Assembly: GCA_003024175.1 (NCBI GenBank)
Contig: MDYQ01000019.1
Coordinates: 1 to 64,000, forward strand
Length of the DNA: 64,000 nt
Source: Planoprotostelium fungivorum
Lineage: Eukaryota > Evosea > Variosea > Cavosteliida > Cavosteliaceae
Direction of reading: 5' to 3'
Made by a program: the position numbers and the translations under genes. The notes below the pieces were generated by a model. It was not told where the DNA came from. It saw only the letters and a program-made list of their open reading frames with translations, and searched no databases. Positions 1 through 13,300 of the stretch are shown here, piece by piece (the first letter of the stretch is position 1; every line of letters starts with the position of its first letter).

Positions 1-247
1 ATGTCCCATGGCCATCTTCTGGGGTGGTCAAGACACAGTTCCCAACCATGAATACTTTTTGGAAGATCTAAAGGGTGAGAGGAGAGAGAAGGAGAGAGAT
101 TGACAATCAGAAATAGGCAAGGCCAAGTTCTACAAGTTGGACACGTACGAGCATTTGGACTTTTTGTATTCGAAGAGTGCGCACGAGGAAGTGTACGAGG
201 ATGTCATTCAGATCATCAACGAAGGCTGTAACGTCAACAAGTATTGA
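1..247 (+). CDS. Acid lipase (lysosomal/gastric lipase family), C-terminal end, partial
   Basis: This is the last part of an alpha/beta-hydrolase lipase whose 5' portion lies before the window. The reading frame enters at base 2 and reads MAIFWGGQDTVPN, then an intron of about 43 nt (roughly 73-115), then GKAKFYKLDTYEHLDFLYSK and the stop at 245-247. GGQD and the EHLDF histidine match the family's catalytic Asp and His near the C-terminus (compare YNHLDF in lysosomal acid lipase). The nucleophile serine would be upstream and is not visible. Members hydrolyse triglycerides and cholesteryl esters in endo-lysosomes, which would suit a phagotrophic cell. The ATG at base 1 is out of frame and is not the start. 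Family is clear, exact substrate unknown. Confidence 0.75.
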
Positions 248-328
248 TAAATCGTCTCGTCTGCTCATGTGATCATCGCTCGAATCTTCAAAATCATTTC
301 TTTTCCTCTTCATTTCGTTCGTTCCATT

Positions 329-1152
329 TCAATTTTCCTCTTCCTCAGCCTCTCCCTCCTCTTCCTCATCTTCCTCTCCTGCCTCTTTCTTGGCTTCGCC
401 TTCGGCACCCTCGACGTCCTCTAATTTTCCATCGTCTTCATCCATGCTCTCTATGCTCTCCTTGTCATCATCATCTAATCCCGTTTCAGATGATACGATG
501 AGCCCATTGGCATCACCTTCGTTAGCTCCCCCCTCTTCGTCTCCGTTGAGTTGTCCCCTCTCCAACTTGCGGAAAAATGATCTTCTCTCTCTCTCTGTCA
601 CCAATTCAGACGTCTGACCAGGTGGTTGCAATCATACCTGACATGGCTTTCACCGTTGCGTCGGCAAGTCTCTCTTCTGCCTCTATCTCTTCTTTCGTCT
701 TAATTTCTCTTTTTCGACAGATCAGTTCTATGATGATATCGATTGTGTCTCACTTGACGAGCTTCTTCGTCTCTTTACACTTGGCGCACACCTTCAGATC
801 TCTGGCGCACTGTGTGCACAGGATCTGTTCATGTTCAGAAATCGGAAAGAAGATGGTTATCTCACGTGATAGGCTCTCTTGATGTTTTTTTGATTGCAGT
901 TGCAGCTGTGAAGAGGTCACTTCAAGGTATCCTATCTTTCGATGATGCTCACCAACGGCCGAGAGTTGTCAGAGGCTTGTATTTTCTGTACCTCTTTCTC
1001 CATTCGATCTGTTCCGTGCAGCGGGGGCATAGACCCTCATTAGGTAACGCTAGAATCTTGGCTGTCTTCGCAGAATTTGGGTTGTGCTTCCAAGCGAAGG
1101 TGTTCTGATGAGCTTGAGCTCCCTTCTTTGTGTTACCTCTTTCCGATGACAT
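329..1152 (-). CDS. C9orf85-like (DUF2039) cysteine-rich protein
   Basis: Five exons read in frame. Exon 1 starts MSSERGNTKKG and carries HQNTFAWKHNPNSAKTAKI and RCTEQIEWRKRYRKYKPL, the hallmark of the DUF2039 family (human C9orf85). The next exons supply CCNCNQKNIKRAYH and ILCTQCARDLKVCAKCKETK, giving the family's CxxC pairs that probably bind zinc. The C-terminal exon (about 329-610) is strongly acidic (runs of E and D), as in relatives. The methionine at 1152 was preferred to the upstream one at 1200 because family members begin MSSxxGN. The molecular function of this conserved eukaryotic family is not established. Family identity is strong and the exon borders are reasonably secure. Confidence 0.85.
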
Positions 1153-1345
1153 GGTGCTGCCCTTGATGAATGAGAAGGAGACACGAATTGAACTTTCCAA
1201 GAATAAATTGAGACAACCCGGAATCGATGGATTTATTTTATTTCATTTCTCTTCTTTTTTTTGCCTGATGCATCACAGCACCATCATCGTGCGATGAGAC
1301 CTCTTCAGACATACTGAAGGAGAGACACAGTTACTACATAAAAAT

Positions 1346-2413
1346 TTATTCCGCTCGTGTGATATGTACAGGGGCGTAGGACTCAGCGACCAACATCTTG
1401 TGTTGTTGCATCATGTGTGGGTTGTAATGGTATTCGTAATAGGCAAGTCTGCTTCTCGCCTCGTGGAGCTCTCTCCTCAGGCTCATGATCTCCATCTGTA
1501 ATGATGCCTCTGATGTCCTACTGTCGTATATTTGTCTCTCGTATGCTTCTTGTTGTGAAGGAACAGGTGAACTCCCTTGTGATTGTCTAGGTGTGAAGAC
1601 CCAGTGTGTTCCGTTGTGAAACTGCATGAGGTGAGAAAGAAGAAGAGAAAGAGGGAGACGTTTACCTCTTCTTTCACGGGGGTAGGGCTCGATGTGGCCT
1701 CATTATTGTTGGTCGATACGATGGATCCCATTACCATCTTGATGGGAGGCAGCTTGCATTCTTCGTTGATGACGGACGCGAGACTGGCCGACTGTTGCAC
1801 GTTAGAAGATGAGCGGATGGGTGTGCTCTGTCGACTCACCATCTGAGGTGGTGAGGATGTTCTGGGGGGTGAACGTCTCTGTCTCTTGGTAGAGGGTCCC
1901 TCTTCTGAAGCCTCTTCTCTCTCCCTCTCCAACGAAGCCTTTCTACCGGCATTCTTATTGACGTGAGCCAGCTTGCGAACGGACTTAAGGATGTGACAGG
2001 CTTCCTCTAACTTGCCTTCGGATGGCAACCTCTCGAGGAGGGGAAGAAGACCTTCGTCGGGGTATGTCTAAGGATGATTAATCTGTGCATATCGGTCGAC
2101 CGTTAGGAAAAACTCACCTTGATCAACTTTCCAAACTTCTTGAGTTTCTCCACCTGAATTATTGTGTCAGCTGTTGTGAGATCATACAGTCGAATGTTCT
2201 CACATTGTTGGCGGAACGTAAATCGGGTTGGAAGGTTCTCTCCCACTGCCCCCTGACAGTGGTGCACTGGTTGAAGATAGAGGATGCACAGGCGTTGACA
2301 GCTGCCACGATGGCCAGTTGTTCGGTGGGTGTGAGCTGTTCCATTGGCTTTAAAAAGTGTGGCAGCCTCCTCTCTCCCAATTCCAAATATCTGCACCTTT
2401 TAGACCCCTCCAT
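1346..2413 (-). CDS. Unassigned helical protein with C-terminal coiled coil
   Basis: Four exons join in phase. The start at 2413 is preceded by an in-frame TGA. Exon 1 reads MEGSKRCRYLELGERRLP. After it come VEKLKKFGKLIK and TYPDEGLLPLLERLPSEGK, then a basic, Ser/Pro-rich linker with a possible nuclear signal (STKRQRRSPP). The final exon holds a short coiled coil around SLQMEIMSLRRELHEARSRL. The helical middle segment vaguely recalls the N-terminal helical bundle of TFIIS/LEDGF-type transcription proteins, but the match is too weak to name. A nuclear role is a guess from composition. It is transcribed towards the C9orf85-like gene, about 190 bp away. Confidence 0.55.
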
Positions 2414-3189
2414 ATATCATGCAACCCTTCACCTCCTCAGTCTGGGTAGGACCTCCGTGTCCGGTAGCTGTGTGGCACACTTGTATGTCCACGGTCCATC
2501 ATAGACCCCCCAGTCCTGACTCTGTTTGCTGTTGCTCATGCTCCTTCCGTTTTCGTGGGCTATATGTGTTGGAAGTCAGACTCTGCGAGAGGTGTGCCGG
2601 AATCGTGCCCTTTTCGGAGGTCGGGGGATAAGTATGTCTAAGTATGCACATTGTAGCCCAAACGCCCGTATTTCCGTTCCCCAACTCGATTCATCCGCGG
2701 TGATGATAAAACGTTCTCAGTATTCCACTCACCATGCCGTTATCCATGGAGACCACCACAGCCACACACGCACGTCCCCAACGATCGAGTGCGAGAAATA
2801 AGAGGTGGTGGTCACACGAGATACCCATCTCTAGAAGGAGACGACGGAGATGGATGAAACCGAGCCAACCCTGTGACTGCGGTGACGTTAAGACGTTCGA
2901 TTCTGAGTTACCGATTCGGTAAAATTGTATCTTCCGTCACCTCACCTCGGATAACCGCCAACCATTTCTGCCGAGTTACTTCCGCCCACCACCACCATCA
3001 CCACAGCGACGCGGAATAAAGTTCTAAAACTCACACCTAACGGGCACGGTCTCTCTTATGTGAGACGCCCGAGGTTTCACTCAGTTCGCCCGGGCAGAAA
3101 CGTCGTGGTTCGTGTTAACGGTCGGGATTGTTACAAAGATAGAGGTGGTGATGCCGTGAGTACGAAGAAGTAAAGGAGGGAGAGGTTTA
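2414..3189. other. Intergenic stretch, no supported gene
   Basis: This lies between the start of the helical protein and the 3' end of the DEAD-box helicase gene. Several short open frames exist on both strands (for example one beginning with Leu-rich residues near 2526), but none shows a domain, a consistent splice structure or family resemblance. It presumably contains the promoter of the 1346-2413 gene. I see no RNA gene or repeat in it. Confidence 0.4.
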
Positions 3190-6102
3190 TTAGGTGAAAT
3201 GCTGTCCGGTGCCGGAATCTTCGATCCTCTTCTTCTTCTGCTTCTCCGGGGCGAAGAACTGTAGAGGGTGTGAGGAGAGGAGAGATAGAGGACGGTCACC
3301 CGTTTGTTCATGTCCGTGTCTTCTAAGAACTGGTTGAACTCGAGACCTTTCTGTCTGATCCGCTCGGCTCTGCGAACTGTCGAAGGTTACCGCCGCGATT
3401 TTCCGCTGTTCCCACTCACTCTTTTTCTTCTTTCCTTGGAGCTGATCTGCGGCATGATGTCTCTTCTTCGCTTGCTTCTCTCGACCTTCGACGACGGCTT
3501 GGACGTTATCTGGGAGGAGATACTCTGGTAGGGACTATAGAGGATGAGTGCATGATACGACTTGCGTTCCGTCACATTGAGATTACGGAAGGCACGATCG
3601 TCCATGGTTCTGATGTTAGCCTTCTTCTTCAGGAGGTTGAGTTCGTTCTCGTGCTTGCTGAAATGTTCCTGCAGTTTTTCGGATTGGATGATCTCTTGTT
3701 TGATGTCATCGATACGAGTCAGTTTGATGAGCTTCTGGTTCAGAATACGGTAGACGTTCTCCACTCGGTATCTGAAACCTTCGACGAGAGCGAGGTTGAA
3801 CTTGTATGGGTTGATGGCTGCATCTCAGAGTCAGTCATATGAGGTGGAGAAGATGATGAAGAGGGTGAGTCACTCACTCTCCCTCTCGGAACGCAAATTG
3901 ACCATCTTCTTTCGGTCGTAGGTGCTGACGAATGTGATGGCGGTACCGTTTGCATCTCCTCTGGCCGTTCGACCGATTCTGTGGATGTAGTCTGTTATTG
4001 TGCGGGGGATGTCAAAGTTGACCACGGTGTCCACGTTCTTGAAGTCGATACCTCTCACGACTCCCACGTCCTTCTTTGCGGTTGCCTTCTTCTGTTTCTC
4101 TCGTTCAGAAGAGGTTCGTCTCGTGAGATGATGTGATGGGATGGTGTGAGGTGATGATGATGAAAGGTTGAGGGGATGTGATGCTGACCTGTTGTTGGTA
4201 TTTAAGCATCTTCTCTCTGTGTTCTTCCATCTTTTTCTTTCTTGCCGCTTCTTCTGCCGTCGTTGGCTGTTTCTTTCAATCCTTTCCCTTCATTTCACCT
4301 CTCACCTCCTCCTTCACCTCCACAACGTCATCATCATCATCATCTTCTTCTTCTTCTTCCTCATCTTCCTCATCTTCCTCCTTCTCTTCTTCCTCTTCTT
4401 CTTCATCATCTTCCTCCTTCTCTTCCTCTTCCTCTTCTTCTTCTTCATCATCATCGACCTTCATCGCTTCTCCTTCTTCTTCCTTGACGATACTCGTATC
4501 TACCTCCTCTTCTTCATCATCATCCTCATACTCTTCCACCTCCTTCCATCAGCTCATCATCATCACCATCATCATCACCTCGTCATCATCTGCATCTTTT
4601 GCATTGCGAATCTCCTCGATCTTGTCTTCCAGCGATGCCTTGTACTCCTTTGAGCTCAATTGTCTCTCGTCTGTCTCTTCAAAACCTGCATCGGTTGCGA
4701 TGAGATAATCCACTTGTCCTCGGTTGAACGACTCGATGATACGAATTCTGGCTCGTTGTAAACGGATGAGAGATGTGGCGTGGAATTCGTGGAAATCTCA
4801 CCTGCTGTTGTACGGGAGGTCGGTGTTGATGGAAGCAGCTTTGAGTCCGAATTTGCTGAGGAACATTCGCAACTTGATCGATCGCTGGATGTCTCTGACA
4901 AAGACGATGGCCCTGCCAGAGATAACCCTTAATCTCAACATGGTGTACAAGATGAGAAACTTGTCGATATCCTTGATGGGGCTACTGGAAGTTAGCCTCG
5001 TGACATTTCCGCGGAAAATCTCACCCGAGGTGGTATTCTAGCAGTTGGCCCTTTACCGTATCTTTCATCTGCAGAATGACAGGTGTTCTCAGCACCAACT
5101 TCTTCAGCATCTCCGTCGACTATGGAGTGTCGACAACACGTCGTCGTGATCATCGCGATCACTCACCTCATCTAACGTGGCAGAGAACAAGAGAGACTGA
5201 CAGATCCTGGGAAGAGAAGTGGCGATCTCTTTCATTTCGTTCTCGTATCCGTGAGATAAGATGAGATCGGCTTCATCGATGATGAGCAGGCTCAGGTTGT
5301 TGAGGTTCGTGTTCTTCTTTTGGATGTGTTCTGCGATACGGCCGGGAGTTGAGATAATGACGTCGGGGTACTCTTTCAGGATGGCTCTGAGATGATACTC
5401 AGATGATGATCAGAATATGGATGATTGGGATGACATCAGATGAGATGGGGGAGTGAACTCACTTTTGTTCGTCGAGAGTGATCTCGTGTCCGATGGAAGC
5501 GACGGTGATGTCTTTCCTGAGATTGGTGATCATGTCCTCGAAATGGCTGTGGACCTGATCGATTATCAACGGAACATCACGTGTTGCAGAATTTAGATGG
5601 AATAGAGATCTTTGGTGAGAGATGATTGAGAATGGGATGGGGTTCTTACCTGCTCGCAAAGGTCACGTGTGGGTACCAGAATGAGTACGGATGTGTGAGT
5701 TGATCTCTGTGAATTGTTAACAAAGTGACAGAGAAGAACTCTCATGACTCACAGCGTTGCCTACTTTGACCTTGTTGTTCAAAATGATCTGGATGGCGGG
5801 AAGACTGTAGGCAGCCGTCTTACCTGAACCAGTGCGTGATCTATCGATATCAATGACTGACAGAGGTCTAATGATCCGATAATGTATGATGAGACTCACT
5901 TGGCAAGCACATCTTTTCCTTGTAAGACGAGAGGAATAGCAGCCGACTGAATCAAAGAGGGCTTCTTCCAACCCAAACTATCGATGGTCTGTAACAGTCT
6001 CTCATCTAGATGGAGATCACTGAAGTCTCCCTTGGACAGAAGAGAAGTATCGACCGAGCTCTTCGTTTGAGAGGGGGTGACGAGGTCGTCTAAAAAGTCC
6101 AT
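3190..6102 (-). CDS. DDX56: DEAD-box RNA helicase DDX56/Dbp9, ribosome biogenesis
   Basis: Nucleolar ATP-dependent RNA helicase needed for large-subunit rRNA maturation in the family. Motifs in order: Q-motif region [20 protein letters not shown], Walker A GSGKT, DEAD box in [19 protein letters not shown] in [38 protein letters not shown] and [10 protein letters not shown]. The C-terminus [20 protein letters not shown] and [20 protein letters not shown] matches Dbp9/DDX56 rather than other DEAD helicases. The acidic insert between the ATDA and RGIDF motifs, present in this subfamily, is expanded here (about 4276-4640, dozens of Glu/Asp). There are roughly a dozen short introns. The start at 6102 ([10 protein letters not shown]) was chosen as the nearest methionine to the Q motif. 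The 3' end was resolved through two small introns to a TAA TAA at 3187-3192. Confidence 0.93.
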
Positions 6103-6327
6103 GTCTCTCTTGGGTGATGTGTGAACCGATGTGATGTGAATCCGGAAAACTTCTCGGTTCAATCATTTGAGACGACCATCCCTTCTCAACATCTTGTGCT
6201 ATAAGAATAACCATGAGAGGAGAGCTCGATCGACATGGGTATAGAGACGTTTATATACTGGTGTTCCACTCTATGAGTTCGCCGATGATCATACGGATGC
6301 ATCCTCTAAAATCTATACACATCTGGC

Positions 6328-9300
6328 TCACTCGTCTTCTCCATTCACGAGCAATCTTTCAGATACTTCCTTCTTTTGAAATATCTTCGATATCTTCTTC
6401 CACATCTTTCTCGTTGCGAAGATGAACCCCACCACCAACGGCATCACAACCAAGACGATCTGTCCTCCCTTCAATTCTTCTTCCTCTTTACAATTCACCT
6501 CTGCGATGATGTAATACGACTTGTCTTCAAAGTTGCTGATGGCAGACATGCAAGCGAGAGAGAGGAGGCAGGCAGTCTCTAGTACATGTCCTGGTCTCGT
6601 TTTGAAAGGTTGAACGAGTGCGTGTGACCCAAATGAGAGCAGCGTTAAGAGGCGCAGGGCCGTTTGGTTCCTGTGGGTCGTAAACGAATGCGACTTCTCC
6701 ACGAAATCCACCATATCGTGTTCACGGTCAATACGTAGATTACAGCCACGGCCAGTCTCCTCAGCATGTATACAGTCTCCCAATATCTATATAGAGGTGA
6801 ACATTCGAACGGCAGCAGTCCACTCACTTGCAGCCGTCTCTGTAGCAGCCTTCTAAAACCATGAGTACGTCCATTGATGTTCGTGTCGTCTTCCGTTTCA
6901 ATCTTCGCCTGGATTTAAATGAGTCGAGAGGAGAGAGGGGAGAACTACCTTAGAAGAAGGAGAACGAAGGGGGAGGGTAAGAGGATGACCATGTAGATGG
7001 TGAGGAGGATCGGCCTCCATGCAGAGTGACAGGACATGCTGCCCGAATTGTACATGACGGATCCGTGATCACCCACCTGTGGATCACATCAGCGCGATGG
7101 GCGATGTGATCGGATGATGCGTGACGTGATCTCAACGTGATGCGAGATGTGATCGTAATGATGGTGATGTGTGTGTTTTCTCGCGGTGATGTGACATTCA
7201 CGATCGCGTATGACGATCACATCGCGATGACGGAGACGATGCGAAGATGAGTCTTCGTAATATCGTGAAGAGACTCACTTGGATACAAAAGGATAATTTG
7301 AGACAAATGGAGAGAACACCACCGTAAACCAATAGACATGCCGTTGTGATCCCCGTGCTGAATCTGCTGGCCCAGCTCCTGCTCCCCCCCGGTACAAATG
7401 TTCGTGACTCCTGCCTCAAGAATACGTCATTGAGGAACCACCCCATACCGAGAGCCATAACGGTAACTACCGGAGCGTACAGCACGATGAATTCTCTCTG
7501 CACGTAATCCAATTTTCCCAGGCAGAAACCGAGATTTCCAGTAGATTCACCGTTTTTGGGGCTGATCGTCAGAGCAAAGAGACCCATAATCCCATCGAAA
7601 TATCTCCGACTCACTGAACGTGTCACTCGATCGTTGTAGACGGTCATCACCTAGCAACGGAGCCGTCTGTAGGAAGAAGGAGAGAGTCTTCCACACGGAG
7701 CCGTCGCCGATGGGAAGGAACAAGAGAGCAGTGACGTAGAGGCAGGGTAAGAGGAAGACCACCAGACCGTACCAGTTGGAGCATTGCTCCATGGATTGAC
7801 ACCGGGATGACAGGAAGCCGATGGTGTAACCGTCTTCACAGTCTCCACAGAGGATCCCACGGTGGTGGGATTCGCAGGAATTGTCCCACGGATGCTCCAC
7901 GGATTTACAGTAGCCACTCGGACAATCGATGCAGTAGAGGTGTCCGTTGGGGTCCTCTTCACACCAGAAGCCCGCTTTCGCCTGGCTCGTTCAGTGAACG
8001 ATCGATGTACGTATTTACGTACCCTGGGAATCACTCCTCGCCTGCACACCGTGTTGGGTGGACAAATTTGACAGGTGTCGTTGAAGATGTTTCCACGGAT
8101 CAATTCAGATGTCCCCGATACGTAACGACCGTCTTCACAGGGTGAACAGCTCCAAGAATAGCCTCCATTCTGAACCTCCGACAATACGGTGAGGGGTGGA
8201 CAATGGATGTCGTTGTCGTGTGAGATCGAATTTCCTGCGAAAACTACGGTGTGATCGGTGTCCATGTCCAAAGGCGAGGCGTAGATTACGTTTCCGGACA
8301 TCTGCCACGTCTTCAATCGAGTTCGCCGATTTTCATCGAGTTTTCACCTCGAACCGTTCGAACTCCATGACCGAGAGGGTAGAGCCGTGTGATGCGATAT
8401 TTTCCAAGAAAGTGCAGTTACGGATGGAGAGTACAACGTTTGACGAGCCCCACATGCTGGCGGCACCACCGTCCAGAGTGGCAGAGTTGTTGATCATTCT
8501 CACGTTTCTCATCGAAATTTCACTGTTCCTCGCCACGATACCGATACCTCCTCCCGTATTCGCACGGCAATTCGTCACACTGTGGCTCGTTGTAGATCGA
8601 TTTTTAAATGTAAAATGTGAAACTCACTTGACGTCAGAGATGACTATCTTGGAACCAACGATATCAGATAGAGATATCGCAGCTCCCACCCCAGTGACAT
8701 AGCCGTAATCCATGATATCAGACGAAGATATCTCTATGATCGACTCCAAATAACGGTCGATCCACAGAGCAGGGCCCACCGAACCTTTCCAGGAATTTTC
8801 TCTGATGAGAATGCGATCCGGATCCCTCACAAACAATGGAAATGAATCATGAATAGAGGACAAGTGATAGCTGAAGAAGCGGTTTCGGAATATGTGAATG
8901 GATGCTCCATGCATACAAGACAGGTGGGTCACGTGTGTCATATCGTTGTCGTGTAAGATGTCTTGGGTGGGGTACATACAGCCGACGCGCTGTGTGGCGT
9001 TTCAGATAGAATGGAAGGAGATTTCACTGACTTGTACGGACATGGAATGTACGGAGCTGGAGTTGATGGTCAAGATTGCTTTGTCGAGTGATAGTGATGC
9101 GTTCCGTGATGTGAGGCGATCGATTTGAATGGTGTAGAGGGACCTGCTGGATATTGAAAGGTCCTCGAGAAGATTTTCCACCACGTGCAAATCAAAATGA
9201 CCGAAGTTTCTCTGCAGAGCCAGCACCACCCGCCCGATGGTGTTGTTTTGCATCAGCATGGATGTTCGTATCATACTAATGACACTGGTGACCAGTTCGC

Positions 9301-10186
9301 GGAGGGTGTTGTCCTCCACAGTGAAGAGGACCTAGAGTGGATGGGTGAATCAAATAGTAGAGATGAGATTGAAACCCACCGATGATGATTTGTATTCGGT
9401 GTACTGATATTCTGCATAGAGATATCCGTCCTCCAAACCGTGATTGTCGTTGAATTGAATGGATCTCATCTGTCCCTGTGAATCAAAGGTGATGGAGCTC
9501 GTCTCGATCTGATTGTGAGATGCGATGTGGTGACTCTCGCCCAATTGTTTGCAAGTGAAAGTGATTGCGCTCCCAGCGATCGCATTGTGAGCGAAAGAGA
9601 TGTAGCTGTTGTTACTTGCTGTTGTAAAGAACCAACTGTTTGACATGTGTGTGTCGTTGACCGAGATGTATGAAAGGCTGCCTGCGATCTGAGGACGTCA
9701 GATCGCATCCATCAAACGATGAGGGGTCACCTCCGCTTTCGAGTCACTCAAGAGGGACGATGTGATCACAACCTCTGATACATGTGACCAAAAGAAGGTG
9801 CAATTGAGTACAAAGATCCTCTCCCAGTGAACACTCTCTGAGGACGCAGTCTGATAGATCAGTTTATGACTCTGACAAGTCAACCTGGGAAACTATGTCG
9901 TTCAGTCTTTAGTCTCTATAGAAATCATTACATCCAGGTCGGAGTCACTCTCATTGTCTATCCAATGACGAGCATTTTGAGGAGGGACGGTGATTGAGTA
10001 TAGTCCTGCCTTAATGCAGAGGGATAGACTCTGGTTGGATGGGATCGTCTTACAGGGATCAGACATTGTCCCGCATCCCTCCCAATCGTGTCCTGTCTTG
10101 GAATCACAGTAGACATCGCATGAGTGAATGCAGAGGACATACGTCCAGATGATCAGGGATATCCTCAGCCACAGTGGGGCCCTCAT
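6328..10186 (-). CDS. Surface protein: signal peptide, beta-helix, Cys-rich region, multiple TM segments
   Basis: A multi-exon gene for a large membrane protein. The start at 10186 gives MRAPLWLRISLIIWTYVLCI, a good signal peptide (MVW at 10195 is the alternative). About 600 residues follow in short exons (9.9-8.3 kb) with Asn/Ser/Ile-rich segments such as NGSxxxxITFxxN-like turns, typical of a right-handed parallel beta-helix. Next is a Cys-rich block (CQICPPNTVCRRG, HHRGILCGDCEDGYTIG, SSRCQSMEQCSNW), then hydrophobic segments including LVVFLLPCLYVTALLFLP and VLVVMPLVVGFIFA. LLPFECSPLYRYWETVYMLR lies between the last membrane spans. This architecture recurs in protist and fungal surface proteins of unknown function. 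The cytoplasmic tail is short and basic. Individual exon borders are less certain than the architecture. Confidence 0.7.
7060..7235 (-). repeat. TGATC/GATGTGA-rich imperfect repeat inside an intron
   Basis: Within the surface-protein gene this stretch is built from many imperfect copies of GATGTGATC, GTGATGTGA and CGATCACATC. It reads as a low-complexity, partly self-complementary intronic repeat. No coding frame of the host gene runs through it. Confidence 0.5.
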
Positions 10187-10351
10187 CCACACCATCTGTG
10201 GGCAGTCGCGATCGGTCGCTACTGTCAGAAATATTAAGCCTGAATCGGACAAACCATTTCATATTGTGATATGAATATGTGCTAAGAACAAATCACACAT
10301 TGAGAGGATGATCAGAGTGAAGCGATGCACTTCTGTTCTCTCAGAGCTGAA

Positions 10352-13300
10352 TCACGATTTTAAAATACAAGAAAGGCATTTTATTTCTTTCGAGCGGGTG
10401 CCATCGGACCGTAATCCAATTGGAACTGTTTTCACGTTACATTCTATCACTCTCCTCTCCCTCACCGTTTTGGTTGGACTACAACCTTCCTCTCTCAGGC
10501 AGTCACCAATGATCTTATCTGGTGATATCTTTCTCCCATCTGTACAGAGTCAGTGATGATCACCATTGCACGTGATGACATCAAGCCAATGTGTTGTGAT
10601 GTGATGATCTCTTCATGTGATGATGGTAAGATGATGACAGACTCACGCAGCCAAAAGTGACAATCCTCCGTGTTCTGTACATTTCCCTTGATCTTATCTC
10701 TCAACACAAACATCTTGCTGCTCGAATTCACACGAGTTTCCAGTGAAAAGTCAGAATGCGTCTTGATCAATACGGACACGATCTCGTCGGGAGGTGTTCC
10801 CACCGGCTGTACAGATGTCAGATGATGTCAGATGAGATGTCATAGCTCACAGATCTTTCTGCAGAAGTTCTGATGGCAAAAGGCTCGCTGATGGCGATCT
10901 CTCCTTCTCGATTTCTGAGAATATTCTCAGGATGTGAAAATCGGGTGAAAATTACCTTCCCACCATCCTTCCGATGCTACCGAATTTCCTGGAAGATTTG
11001 TTGCGGAATCCCTCTGGTGGAGAGAGAGCATCGAGAGGTTTCATGTCTAATGATAGCTGTCATCCTCATCAGCTTCTCCATCACATCCAGTTCATCATCA
11101 TCATGATTGTGATGATGATGATCCCGATGACTGACGATCGTGACGACGATCTCGATGATGATCGTGGCAATGATGATCTCGATCATGCGCCTCACCGTTG
11201 CTTTTCCATTATCGTACACGGATATGGAGTTGTCCGGGTCCAACAATTGCGACCCGAGGAACAATCCGTATCCATGTCTGCTCTCCGGCATCTTCTTTGA
11301 CAGTTTCTCCAGCAGCAATCTGACCGTATCTGTCGATTCAGCTGCAGTCTTCACGGTGAGGTCCCTGCAGTTGACCGTGATGGACATCAGACTCGAAGAC
11401 ACACTCGCAGATCTAAGATTCCCAGAGCTCGTACTGAGCGAAGCGTGCGCGCTGCGAATCGCATGAATTTTCCCGCCAAAATTCGAGCGGTCTCACTTGC
11501 TGGGAAGACCAATGATGGAAGCACGGAAGGTGTGCTTGCCGCTGTCATCCAGGGAATAACTTGTCTGAACGATGTTCTGTAACAGGTCGTGTCTTGCCTT
11601 TAATAATTTCCTGGAAAAGATGGGTGCCTCCATGGCGGCACGTTCTCCGTTCAAAACTGTGGGGGTCAGTGTGAAGGATGGCGGTTGTAGACTGACGTTT
11701 CTTTAGCATGAAATCTCTGAAATTTTCGTCGTGATTGAAGAAGGCGGTGGTGGGTATGGGAGGGCCGAACGGGGGGACACCTCTCTTCGATGTGACGGCT
11801 ACCCTAGTTTTCGTTGAGTTTTCCAGCACCCGACGTACGGTACTCACTTGTAGCGTAACCGTTTCGTGGTGCCGTCGTAGACGGGTTGTACGACCACGAA
11901 GACATCTGTCATAGGTAAAGGATGATATGGTCTCGTTGTAGATGGATGAAAGGATACGATTGAATTGGGATTTGATTACAGTGGGGGAGAAGGCAGTGTC
12001 TCCGTGCTTGAATACGATGATGACGACCTGTCATGATATCAGACGCGACATCATCACATATGTAATGGTCTCACATCATTTCCCACGTGTCTCTTCCTCT
12101 CCACTGTCACGTGCGTCAGGCGGAATCTCGTGGAGATGCCGTAGAAATTCCGTGGAAATCTCACCTTGCTGAGGGTCGTTGGGGGTGTAAGGGATGAGTG
12201 TGGGAACATGGAACATGATTTCTACTCCATTGTACTTTGTGTACACAGAATGCGTACCCGTGGAATCCCCTGGGAAAGTCAGTCTCAAAGTCTCATAGTC
12301 TCAGAGTCTCACGTTTGACGTCCAGTCCACCGTTGTAGTTCTCCCAACCTTGCAATTTGACTTTCTCTCCCATCAACTTTAAGAATTCTTCGTATTGGGG
12401 TGAGCCGTGGCCTGTGATTCTCAATCGATTGTGACGATCTACAACGACCACTCACGATTTCCAAACATGTCATCGTCCGTGACTTGATTTTCGTCACAGA
12501 AGATGATTCCCACCTTCATCTTCGAGATGACCTACCCTCTTCACTTCGAAATTCAAACTTCCCGCCCACCTGCGTCTGCTCAAACTGTGCCAGATCCTTC
12601 ATGATCTGTTCGTCAGCGACGGACGTTAACTTTGCGTTGGATAATACATTTGGAAATGATGTCCTCAATAGCTTGAGGTAATCTTTGCTGTTCTTCGGTT
12701 TTCTCGACCCCGAATCAACGAACGCCCTCTCGTCTCGCTGATGACGTGTCATGACGTCATCCGAAATTTCGTCGAACGTTCACCTCTTCCGTTCGGATCA
12801 GGGCGGGAATGATATTATCCGTCGCACGCATGATGGAGATCACGATGGGTCCACTCTTATTCACTCCACTGAAATTGAGGTGGACTGTGATGATGTCATC
12901 ACACGTCATCACGAATCGATGTAGAAGAGATCTCACTCTTATCTGTAAAGTTGTCACGGTACCAGAATTCATATTTCTCCGGTTGTTCCAATTCATACTG
13001 CGCGACGCTCTTGGAAGAACCTGGGTTGGGTCAATCTACAACGAGACACCATCCCTCCCACCCTCTGTCCTCCAGTTGTCGTTCAGTTCGACCAGTGAAG
13101 ATCTTCTGGTCAGGGTCATGAGTGATCTCCTCGATGTGTTGAGATCACTGATGTGAGGATACATCCCCATGATCTTATCCATCTGCGTCTCATCAGAACC
13201 CATCATCATCATCATCATCATCATCATCAGATATTCAAAAATATTTCTTATATCAATCGACACTCGAAATCCTCCATTGTAGATGGAGAAATAAATGTGA

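Noticed and set aside
2526-2801. Plus-strand frame starting with a leucine-rich, signal-like segment
   Set aside because: No cleavage context, domain or splice structure. It lies in the presumed promoter of the minus-strand gene.
4168-4708. Two plus-strand frames rich in Ser, Leu and Phe opposite the helicase
   Set aside because: They are the complement of the acidic GAA/GAT-type insert of DDX56 and have no independent support.
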